From contig NZ_AP027141.1 in NCBI RefSeq assembly GCF_027943945.1, positions 2,542,001 to 2,606,000 on the forward strand: a stretch of 64,000 bases of DNA. The letters are read 5' to 3'. The notes under the pieces were generated by a model, which worked only from the letters and a program-made list of their open reading frames with translations, had not been told where the DNA came from and did not search any database. Below are positions 53,202 to 61,007 of this stretch, in pieces (the first letter of the stretch is position 1; each line of letters opens with the position of its first letter). The translations under genes were made by a program, and so were the position numbers. The stretch is from Microbacterium terricola. Its GTDB lineage: Bacteria > Actinomycetota > Actinomycetes > Actinomycetales > Microbacteriaceae.

Positions 53202-54401
53202 TCAGCGTCGCCGCGTCAGCCGGCGCGCCACGATGAGGGCCGTCACCAGGAACAGCAGCGTCGCCACGATGACGGTGAGCAGCGGGATGACCCAGTCGCC
53301 GGTGGCCTCGTGCACGGCGCCGAGCAGGATCGGTCCCGTCGCCGCGACGCCGTAGCCGATCCCCTGCACGAGCCCCGACCTGCCCGCGGTGGCGTGCTCA
53401 TCGTCGCCGAACGCGGTGATCATGATGAACACCAGGGTGATGCCGCCGCCCTGCGCCATGCCGCCGATGAGGCACCAGACCACCGCGAGCGACGGCGCGA
53501 GCAGCAGGCCGAGCGGCAGGAACAGCCAGGCGAGGCCCACCACGGTCGCGGCGACCGGGAGCGATGCCCGCGTCGTCAGCAGGGGGGTGAGCAGGCTGCC
53601 CGCGATCCCGCCGACCTGGAAGACCGACGCGATCGCGCCCGCCACCGCGACCGTCGCGCCCTGATCGGCGAGCAGGCTGGGCAGCCAGGCGGTGACCCCG
53701 TAGAACGCGAAGCCCTGACCGCAGAAGGCGATCGCGAGCAGCCAGGTCGTCCCATCGCGGGCGACGCTGGAGGTGGCGGCACCATCCGCTCTCGTCGATC
53801 CGGGCCTGGGCACGAGCGCGGCGCGCAGCCCGCGCAGCGGGATCCAGACCGCGAGCGCCGCGATGCCGAAGCCCGCCCACATGAGGATGGCCGCGCGCCA
53901 GCCGATCTCGTCGGCCAGCGGCGCCGTCGCGAACGTCACGGTCATCGTGCCGATGTTGAGCGCGGAGGTGTAGACGCCGGTCATCGTGTGGGCCCGGTGG
54001 GCGCTGTAGTCGCGGGCGATGATCATCGGCACCACGACGTTGCCGACCGCGAGGAAGGCCCCGATGATGACGGTGCCGATCATCACCACGACGATCCCGC
54101 CCGACGAGCGGATCACGCAGCCGACGACCGCGCCCGCCATCGCCACCGTGAGCGCGAAGTCGACCCCGCCGCGGCGGATGAGGACGACCGCGAGCGGTGC
54201 GCAGACGGCGAAGCAGAGGACGGGGATGCTGGTGAGCAGCCCGATGACGGCTGCCCCGACGCCGAGATCGGCACCGATCTCCCGCGCGACGGGGGCGACC
54301 GCGACGAACGGCGATCGCAGCATGGCGGCGGCGAGGACGACCACGGCCGTCAGCGCGATCACCCGCAGGGAGTCTCGGCGATCGGTGGCGGGGGAAGTCA
54401 T
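53202..54401 (-). CDS. MFS transporter, CynX/NimT-like
   Basis: A 399-residue membrane protein with 12 predicted helices. The start (RVIALTAVVVLAAAMLRSPF, then VAPVAREIGADLGVG) and the helix 2-3 loop LAVVLIRRGGVDFAL fit the cyanate/nitroimidazole (CynX) branch of MFS. It ends one base after the pobA stop, on the opposite strand. Uptake of an aromatic acid is possible from position, but the family points elsewhere and the substrate is open. Confidence 0.85.
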   Translation of the reverse strand: MTSPATDRRDSLRVIALTAVVVLAAAMLRSPFVAVAPVAREIGADLGVGAAVIGLLTSIPVLCFAVCAPLAVVLIRRGGVDFALTVAMAGAVVGCVIRSSGGIVVVMIGTVIIGAFLAVGNVVVPMIIARDYSAHRAHTMTGVYTSALNIGTMTVTFATAPLADEIGWRAAILMWAGFGIAALAVWIPLRGLRAALVPRPGSTRADGAATSSVARDGTTWLLAIAFCGQGFAFYGVTAWLPSLLADQGATVAVAGAIASVFQVGGIAGSLLTPLLTTRASLPVAATVVGLAWLFLPLGLLLAPSLAVVWCLIGGMAQGGGITLVFIMITAFGDDEHATAGRSGLVQGIGYGVAATGPILLGAVHEATGDWVIPLLTVIVATLLFLVTALIVARRLTRRR

Positions 54402-54632
54402 CCCTGCCACGCTACCCGCCGTCGGGTGGCCGATCGGACGTCGCTCTGCTGTCCGGGTCGATGTCGGAGGTGGGTCGTATCGTGTGTGGTAGCGAGAGAT
54501 CGAGTGGTTCGGGTGGGGTGCGGTGGCATCCGCCGGCGGGTGAGTGAAGACGTACGGGGCTGAGTGGGGGCGCGGGGGTTCGCGTCCGGGGGTGCTCTCG
54601 GCCCGTGTTCCTGTCTGCTCGGAGTGCCGTTC

Positions 54633-56070
54633 ATGTCTGCTGTTCCTGCTCAGCCCGCCCCGGAGGGGCCGGTGCCTGAAGGCCCGGTGCCGGGGGTGTC
54701 GGCGGCGGAGCGTGGTCGGGTGGTGTCGCGGCGGGTGGAGCAGTTCGTGGACGAGTTCGTCGCGCTGCGGCGGCAGCGGGCGCGGGTGGAGGCGGCGGAG
54801 ATCCGGCTGCTCGCCCGGGTCGGGACGCTGGTCGCGGAGGTCGCGGGGACCGGGAAGGCCACGGCCGGGGAGATGGCCCGCCGGTCCCTGGTCGCGGAGC
54901 TCGCGTGTGCGGTGCGGATGAGTGAGTGGACGGTGACCCGGCTGCTGACCGAGGCGACCGATCTGTGCGCCCGGTTCGCTCCGGTGGTGGACGCGGTGGA
55001 GCGGGGCGAGATCTCCCGGCAGCATGCGGCGGTGATCCACGACGCCGGCGACCGGATCGACGACGAGACCGACCGTGCCGCGTACATCCGGGCGGCTCTG
55101 GATCGGGCGGTCGGGGTCACGCCGGGCCGGCTGGGCCCGGTGGTGCGGGTGCTCGCGGAACGGTTCCTGGACCGGACTCTCGCGGAGCGGCATGCGGATG
55201 CGGCCGGGACGCGGCGGGTGGACGTGTCGGATCTTGCCGACGGGATGGCCGCGCTCACCCTGATCGCCGAAGCCGTCCTCGTGCACGGCATCGAAGCCCG
55301 CCTCACCGACCAGGCCCGCGCCCTCCGCAACGACACCGACGCGGGCACCGGCGAGACCCCCGGCGACGGGACTGCCGACCCAGCAGCTGGCGAAGAGTCC
55401 GAGCCGGATCCGCGCACCATGGATCAGCTCCGCGCGGACGTCATGACTGACCTGCTGCTGACCGGCACGCCCGACCGCGCGGTCGCCGGTGACGGGATCG
55501 GCGGGATCCGCGCGACCGTGCAGATCACCATCCCGGTGCTCACGATGACCGGGGCGGGCACGGAGCCGTGTCTGCTCGCCGGGTACGGACCCATCTCCCC
55601 CGACACCGCCCGCATCCTCGCCGCCCAGTCGCCCGTGTGGGAGCGGGTGCTCACCGACCCTGCCACCGGGCAGATCCTCGCGGTGGATCGGTACCGGCCC
55701 ACCGCCGCGATCACCCGGTTCCTGCAGGTCCGTGACGAGCACTGCCGGTTCCCCGGCTGCCGCCGCCGCGCGCACCGCTGCGACATCGACCACACCCACG
55801 ACCACGCCACCGGCGGCAAGACCACCGTCTGCAACCTCGCGCACCTCTGCAAACGGCACCACACCCTGAAACACGCCGCACCCTGGACCGTCCAGCAGAT
55901 CGCCGCCGGAGTCCTCGTGTGGACCAGCCCCTCCGGCCGAAAACACACCGACCGGCCAGAACCCCAGGTCAGATTCGTGCCGGACGAGAACACTCCTCAC
56001 CCGCCGCCGATACCTCGACACTCCCTGGCTCACCCCACCCGACGACTACGCCGACGCCGTCACCTTCTGA
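54633..56070 (+). CDS. DUF222/HNH endonuclease with apparent C-terminal frameshift
   Basis: Residues 1-340 are the DUF222 helical domain typical of actinobacterial HNH proteins. The HNH nuclease follows: CRFPGCRRRAHRCDIDHTHD, then GGKTTVCNLAHLCKRHHTLKH. These proteins are multicopy and unexplained, often linked to mobile 13E12-type repeats. The frame from the ATG at 54633 runs on to 56321, 201 bases into the convergent FAH gene. In the +1 frame the sequence ends RYLDTPWLTPPDDYADAVTF at a stop at 56070. This looks like the natural C-terminus after a one-base insertion near 55990-56030. GGAG supports the start. Confidence 0.82.
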
Positions 56071-56120
56071 CCCCAGCGGGGTTCATGGGCGCCGACTCCT
56101 CGATGGTCGAGGCGTGCGGA

Positions 56121-56966
56121 TCAGCCGCTGAAGCGGGTCGTGAGCTCGCCCACGCCCTCGATCGTGCTGGTGAGCACCTCCCCCGGCCGGATGAAGCGCT
56201 TCGGGGTGCGGGCGTTTCCGATGCCCGACGGGGTGCCGCTGAAGATGATGTCGCCGGGCCACAGCGTGACGACGGCCGACAGGCGGGCGATCAACTCGGG
56301 GACGTCGTAGATCATCCGTGAGGTGCGCGAGGACTGCAGGGTCTCGCCGTCGAGCGCGCACGAGATCGCGAGGTCCGCCGGGTCGGCGAACTCGTCGGGC
56401 GTGACCACCCACGGCCCCGTCGGCGAGAAGCCGGGGTGCGACTTCGCCAGGCTGAACTGCGGCCGCTGCCCGTCGAGCTGCGCGACGCGCTCGGAGAGGT
56501 CCTGACCGACGGTGAGCCCTGCGATGTGCTCCCATGCGGTGTCCCGTGGGATGCGGTGACCGCCGGTCCCGATGACGACGACGAGCTCGACCTCCCAGTC
56601 CACGTTCCCCTCGGGGAGCTCGACCGTGGCCTCGGGCCCGGTCAGGCTGGAGGCGAACTTCGTGAACGTCACCGGCAGGCTGTCGGGCGGGTAGCCCGCC
56701 TCGTCGGCGTGCTCGCGGTAGTTGATGCCGATCGCGAAGATCTGCCCAGGCCGGGGCACCGGAGGGCCGAGGTCGGTGCGCGTGAACCCCACGCCCTGCG
56801 CATCGACCTCGGCCGCCCATGCCCGGAACCCCGCCCAGTCGGCGAACGCCGACATGGGGTCGGGACCGAAGCGTCCTCCCGACGCCTCGGCCACATCGAC
56901 CGCGAGGGGTTCTGCCGGGTGGCCGGTGACCAGCACGAGCCGCCCGGCGAGGTTGGCGATCCTCAC
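56121..56966 (-). CDS. Fumarylacetoacetate hydrolase family protein (short type)
   Basis: A 281-residue FAH-fold hydrolase. IFAIGINYREHADEAG is near residue 75, the metal ligands lie in NVDWEVELVVVIGTGG and IAGLTVGQDLSERV, and GDIIFSGTPSGIG is near 238. Similar proteins hydrolyse 2,4-diketo-3-deoxy sugar acids or decarboxylate/isomerise homoprotocatechuate products. The GTG at 56966 overlaps the upstream FAH stop (GTGA), so two FAH proteins are made together. The exact substrate is unknown. Confidence 0.88.
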   Translation of the reverse strand: MRIANLAGRLVLVTGHPAEPLAVDVAEASGGRFGPDPMSAFADWAGFRAWAAEVDAQGVGFTRTDLGPPVPRPGQIFAIGINYREHADEAGYPPDSLPVTFTKFASSLTGPEATVELPEGNVDWEVELVVVIGTGGHRIPRDTAWEHIAGLTVGQDLSERVAQLDGQRPQFSLAKSHPGFSPTGPWVVTPDEFADPADLAISCALDGETLQSSRTSRMIYDVPELIARLSAVVTLWPGDIIFSGTPSGIGNARTPKRFIRPGEVLTSTIEGVGELTTRFSG

Positions 56967-57838
56967 CAGTCCACCCGCTGCGGGGCGGGCTCGCCGTAGC
57001 GGTCCTCCCACGAGATGACCTTGTTGCGCAGCGTGCCGATCCCGGTGATCTCGGCCTCGATCTCGTCGCCCGGCTGCAGGTAGAAGTCGAACGGGTTCGG
57101 CTGCACGGCGGCGACGCCCGAGATCGTGCCGGTGGTGATGATGTCGCCCGCGCTGTAAATCTGCGGCGAGTGGTACGCGACGAGGTGCGGGAACGTGATG
57201 CGCGTCTGGTTGGTGTTGCCCTGCTGACGGACCTCGCCGTTCACGCGCAGCTGCATCGGCAGCTCGTGCATGTCCGGCACCTCGTCGCGCGTGACGATCC
57301 ACGGCCCGATCGGGCAGAACGTGTCGATGCCCTTCGAGAACGAGAACACGCCCGACTCCATCTCCTTGCGCTGGATGTCGCGAGCGGTGATGTCGTTGAA
57401 CACCGTGAAGCCGGCGATGTAGTCGTCGGCCTCGTCCGGCCCGAAGAACTTGCCGGCCTTGCCGATGATGATGCCGAGCTCGAGCTCGTAGTCGAGCTCC
57501 TTGGTGAGCCCCTCCGGGTAGACGATGTCGTCGCCGGGGCCGATGATCGCGTCGACGTTCTGGAAGAACACGATGCCCTTGTGCACGGGGTGCGACCAGT
57601 CGACGGCGGTGAGCTCGTTGTGGTGGTCGGCGAAGTTGCCCGCCGTGTGGAAGAACTTCTTCGGGCGGATCGGCGCCTCGAGCGTGACGTCGGCGTAGGC
57701 GAGCCGCTCGCCGGTCTCGCGCACGTCGCCGCCGCGCTCGAACCACTCGCGGGTCGAGGGCACGTCGAGTTCGATGACGACGCCGTCCTCGAGCTCCAGG
57801 CGGCCGACGCGGCCGCCGTCGAAGGTGATGAGCTTCAT
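56963..57838 (-). CDS. Fumarylacetoacetate hydrolase family protein
   Basis: A 291-residue FAH-fold hydrolase. KKFFHTAGNFADHHNEL is near residue 60, metal ligands in YELELGIIIGKAG (Glu, Glu) and FTVFNDITARDIQ (Asp), and DIITTGTISGV near 250. It is more diverged from the sugar-acid hydrolases than the short paralogue. It shares a transcript with the second FAH gene and the SDR gene upstream (gap 35 bases). Confidence 0.88.
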   Translation of the reverse strand: MKLITFDGGRVGRLELEDGVVIELDVPSTREWFERGGDVRETGERLAYADVTLEAPIRPKKFFHTAGNFADHHNELTAVDWSHPVHKGIVFFQNVDAIIGPGDDIVYPEGLTKELDYELELGIIIGKAGKFFGPDEADDYIAGFTVFNDITARDIQRKEMESGVFSFSKGIDTFCPIGPWIVTRDEVPDMHELPMQLRVNGEVRQQGNTNQTRITFPHLVAYHSPQIYSAGDIITTGTISGVAAVQPNPFDFYLQPGDEIEAEITGIGTLRNKVISWEDRYGEPAPQRVDW

Positions 57839-57873
57839 GAGTTTCTCCTTGGTTCCTGTGCCTGTCGGGACGC

Positions 57874-58653
57874 TTACGCGCCGACCATGTTGAAGCCGCC
57901 GTCGGCGAGCATGTATCCGCCGGTGAGGTGCGCCGCCTCGTCGGTGGCGAGCCAGAGGCAGGCGCCGGCGACGAATTCGGGCGGCGGGATGACGCCCATC
58001 GGCGTCTGCGAGAGCAGCACCTCGCGGCGCCCGTTCTTCCAGTCCTCGCGATTGAGCAGTCGCTCGGTCTCCATGAAGCCCGGCGCGAACGTGTTGACGC
58101 GCACCGACGGTGCGAAGGCCTTCGCGTACGACTTCGTGATGCCGAGGATCGCGTACTTCGCCGCGGCGTACTGCGGCGCCCGCGCGGACCCGCGGACGAT
58201 CACGGTCGAGCCGACCTGGACGATGCTGCCGTGGCCCTGCTGCAGCATCCGCTCGCCGAATTCGTGCGTCATCAGCAGCGTGCCCTTGACGTCGATGTCG
58301 ATGACCGCGTCGAGCGCCTCCTGGGTCAGCTCGTCCCAGTTCATCTGCTCGCTCGAGACGTCGCCGACGTTGTTGACGAGCACGTCGAGGGAGCCGAAGG
58401 CCGCCCACACCTCGTCGGCCATGCGCGTGATCTGATCCCACGAGCCGATGTCGGCCTGGACCAGGATGCCGTCGCTGCCGGCCTCGCGGATACGCTCAAG
58501 GGTCGCCTCCGCGCCGGCCTTCGACGAGCGGTAATGGACGGCGACCTTGGCGCCCTCCTGCGCGGCGCGGACCGCGATCTCGGCACCGAATCCGGTGCCC
58601 GCTCCCGTGACCAGCACGGTTTTCCCGGCGAACCGGGGGAAGATCTGCGACAT
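57874..58653 (-). CDS. Short-chain dehydrogenase/reductase
   Basis: A 259-residue classical SDR. The cofactor motif TGAGTGFG is at residue 16, NNVGDV near 93, the catalytic Ser in VQVGSTVIV near 147 and YAAAK near 161. The Asp/Arg choice after strand 2 (VHYRSSKAG) suggests NADPH use. The end LTGGYMLADGGFNMVG is typical. It is the second gene of the SDR-SDR-FAH-FAH operon. The substrate is a hydroxyacid, sugar acid or dihydrodiol by context, not determinable. Confidence 0.88.
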   Translation of the reverse strand: MSQIFPRFAGKTVLVTGAGTGFGAEIAVRAAQEGAKVAVHYRSSKAGAEATLERIREAGSDGILVQADIGSWDQITRMADEVWAAFGSLDVLVNNVGDVSSEQMNWDELTQEALDAVIDIDVKGTLLMTHEFGERMLQQGHGSIVQVGSTVIVRGSARAPQYAAAKYAILGITKSYAKAFAPSVRVNTFAPGFMETERLLNREDWKNGRREVLLSQTPMGVIPPPEFVAGACLWLATDEAAHLTGGYMLADGGFNMVGA

Positions 58654-58680
58654 GTGTCTCTCCTATCGTCGTTCGAAGTC

Positions 58681-59469
58681 CTAGACGAGCGTCCGGCCGC
58701 CGTCGATGTACATCACGTGGCCGGTGATGAATCCGGCGTGGCGTGACGACAGGAACAGCGCGGGCCCGGTGAGCTCGTCGGGTGTGCCGAGTCGTCCCGC
58801 AGGCACGAGACTCTCGAGGTCGGCCCGCTTGCCGGGCTTAGCCAGCTCACCCGCCGTGAGCGGCGTCTCGATGTAGCCGGGAGCGAGGGCGTTCACGGTC
58901 ACGCCGGAGGCGGCCCACTCGCGCGCCATCACGCGGAGCAGCTGGTTGATGCCGCCTTTGGATGCTGCGTACGGACCGTGCGAGTGGTGGGCGAGCAGTC
59001 CCGAGACGCTCGAGAGCGCGAGCACTCGCCCGTGCCCCTGGGCGACCATATGCCGGCCGGCAGCCTGAGCGAGCCCGAACACCGACGAGAGGTTCACGCG
59101 CAGGATGTGGTCCCACTCGTCCTCGGTGAACTCCAGGATCGGGCGACGGTCGTTGATGCCCACCGCGTGCAGCATGATCTCGAGTCCGCCGAGGCGATCG
59201 ATGACCTCCGCGACCACCCGATCGCCGGCGCCGTGCTCGGTGAGGTCGGCCACGATCAGCTCGAAGCGGCCCACCGCGCGGGGGTCGGCGGCGAGAGCAT
59301 CGAGGGCCGCCTTGTCGCGATCGACGACCGCGACGTCCGCGCCGGCAGCGGCGTAGGCGAGCGCACACGCTCCGCCGATCCCGCCGGCGCCGGCCACGAG
59401 CACACGCGCGCCCTGCAGCCCCAGCCAGTCGGTCGCGCGGACCGGTGGGGCATCCGTGGTGGTCGACAT
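58681..59469 (-). CDS. Short-chain dehydrogenase/reductase
   Basis: A 262-residue classical SDR. AGAGGIGG is at residue 26, an Asp after strand 2 (VVDRDKAAL) predicts NAD+, and the catalytic set is Ser in LALSSVSGL near 148 and YAASK near 161. The end ITGHVMYIDGGRTLV is typical. It is the first gene of the operon, next to a divergent promoter region with an AT-rich palindrome. An NAD+ dehydrogenase followed by FAH hydrolases resembles diketo-sugar-acid pathways. Confidence 0.88.
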   Translation of the reverse strand: MSTTTDAPPVRATDWLGLQGARVLVAGAGGIGGACALAYAAAGADVAVVDRDKAALDALAADPRAVGRFELIVADLTEHGAGDRVVAEVIDRLGGLEIMLHAVGINDRRPILEFTEDEWDHILRVNLSSVFGLAQAAGRHMVAQGHGRVLALSSVSGLLAHHSHGPYAASKGGINQLLRVMAREWAASGVTVNALAPGYIETPLTAGELAKPGKRADLESLVPAGRLGTPDELTGPALFLSSRHAGFITGHVMYIDGGRTLV

Positions 59470-59495
59470 CCCCGTCTCCCGTCTTTCAAACAGTA

Positions 59496-59506
59496 AAAGC
59501 GGCTTT
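59496..59506. promoter_or_regulatory. Palindrome in the divergent SDR/CMD promoter region
   Basis: AAAGCGGCTTT, a perfect 11-bp palindrome in an unusually A/T-rich 40-base stretch between two divergent starts. It is a candidate site for the IclR regulator at 60176. Confidence 0.5.
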
Positions 59507-59566
59507 CGCTAAATGAATGTATCACGTAGTCTGGTGGAGCAACGCACGAACGGGGAGATCCGACGG

Positions 59567-60136
59567 ATGACCGCACCAGCCCGACTGACCCGCCTCCTGC
59601 CGGCGCAGCTCGACGACGATCAGCGCACGCTCTACGACGCGATCACGACGGGCCCGCGCGCGCAGGGCCCGCAGCGCTTCCCGCTCACGGCGCCGGACGG
59701 CAGCCTGAACGGACCGTTCAACGCGCTGCTGACCTCTCCGGCGGTCGGAACCGCGCTGCAGGAGGTCGGCGCCGCCCTGCGCTATCGGACCGGCCTCGAC
59801 GACCGGTCGCGCGAGATCGGCATCCTGCTCGTCGCCGCCCGATGGGACAGCGCCTTCGAACGGTCGGCCCACGAGGCGATCGCCCGGGGACTCGGGTTCA
59901 CCGAGGAGGAGCTGCTGGCCCTCCGGCGCGAGGACCTCGACCTGCTGGCCGGCACGCTGACCGAGACCGAGCTCGCGGTGGGCCGCGTCGTCGTCGCCCT
60001 GCTCGACGGCGATCTCGACGACGCGCAATGGGATGCCGCCACCGCCGCCCTGGGCGAGGCCGCGCTCTTCGAGCTCACGACCCTCGTCGGCTACTACGCG
60101 ACACTGGCCCTGCAGCTGCGGGTCTTCCGCGTGTGA
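59567..60136 (+). CDS. Carboxymuconolactone decarboxylase family protein
   Basis: A 189-residue helical protein with the AhpD/CMD pattern REIGILLVAARWDSAFERSAHEAIARGLGF at about residues 85-115. It has no CxxC pair, so it is not a peroxidase of the AhpD type. It diverges from the SDR/FAH operon and is followed by an IclR gene 39 bases downstream. Decarboxylation or lactone chemistry in the same unassigned pathway is likely but unproven. GGGAG supports the ATG at 59567. Confidence 0.83.
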   Translation: MTAPARLTRLLPAQLDDDQRTLYDAITTGPRAQGPQRFPLTAPDGSLNGPFNALLTSPAVGTALQEVGAALRYRTGLDDRSREIGILLVAARWDSAFERSAHEAIARGLGFTEEELLALRREDLDLLAGTLTETELAVGRVVVALLDGDLDDAQWDAATAALGEAALFELTTLVGYYATLALQLRVFRV

Positions 60137-60175
60137 GTTTGCCGGACGACCGAGAGAGGGATACGGTTTCGCCTG

Positions 60176-60985
60176 ATGAAAGCCGCCACCGCTGACGAAA
60201 GCCCCGAGCAGGGCGCCCCGGCCAACCGCTACCGCATCGAGGCGCTTGCGAAGGGGCTCGATGTGCTGCGTCTCTTCGACGAGACGACGACCGCGCTGAA
60301 GCTGCGCGAGATCTGCGACCGCACCGGCATCCCCATGCCGACCGCGTTCCGCGTCGTGGCGACGCTCGAAGAGGGCGGGTTCGTCGAGCGGCTCGCCGAC
60401 GGCGCCATCCGGCCGGGCGTGGCCGTGCTCACCCTCGGATCGGCCGCGCTGCGGGGCTCCAGCCTCGCGCAGCTCAGTGAACAGCCGCTGCGGCACCTGG
60501 CGGAGGCGACCGGCGAGACGGTCAACCTCGGCGTGCTCGTCGGCGACCGGGTGCTGTACCTCGCACGGCTGCGGAACTCCGACCTCGTGACGGCGAACAT
60601 CCAGGTGGGTTCGACCCTGCCGGCCCCGTACACGTCGATGGGCAAGCTGCTCCTCGCCTACCTGCCGGACGAGGAGCTTCGGGCGACGCTCGCCGGCCAC
60701 GACTTCTCCGGAGGGGCCGGGCCGCGGGCCGTGCGATCCGTCGACGAGCTCGCCGAGCGGCTCGCCGCGATCCGCGATCAGGGATTCGCCCTGCAGGACG
60801 AGGAGGTCGCCGCGGGTCTGCGGTCGGTGTCCGTGCCGGTCTTCGGCCGCGATGCGCGCCCTGCCGCCGCCGTCAACATCGCCGTGTCGACGCAGCGTCA
60901 TACCGTCGACGATCTGCGCGGCCCGCTCCTTGAACGCCTGCGGCGCACGGCGGAAGACATCTCGGTGCGCCTGCGCGCGGCCTGA
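60176..60985 (+). CDS. IclR family transcriptional regulator
   Basis: A 269-residue protein with a winged helix-turn-helix near residues 38-60 (LKLREICDRTGIPMPTAFRVV) and an IclR effector domain (LYLARLRNSDLVTANIQVGS, SMGKLLLAYLP). It probably controls the divergent SDR/FAH and CMD-like genes. It has no TCCC-N7-GGGA motif in front, so it belongs to a different regulon from the pca/pob regulators. Confidence 0.9.
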   Translation: MKAATADESPEQGAPANRYRIEALAKGLDVLRLFDETTTALKLREICDRTGIPMPTAFRVVATLEEGGFVERLADGAIRPGVAVLTLGSAALRGSSLAQLSEQPLRHLAEATGETVNLGVLVGDRVLYLARLRNSDLVTANIQVGSTLPAPYTSMGKLLLAYLPDEELRATLAGHDFSGGAGPRAVRSVDELAERLAAIRDQGFALQDEEVAAGLRSVSVPVFGRDARPAAAVNIAVSTQRHTVDDLRGPLLERLRRTAEDISVRLRAA

Positions 60986-61007
60986 CCCGCTCACGGCGCG
61001 CTGATCC

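Noticed and set aside
53202..56033. A 943-codon minus-strand frame covering the MFS gene and the HNH gene
   Set aside because: Only the last 399 codons (from ATG 54401) look like a protein family. The upstream part is antisense to the DUF222-HNH gene.
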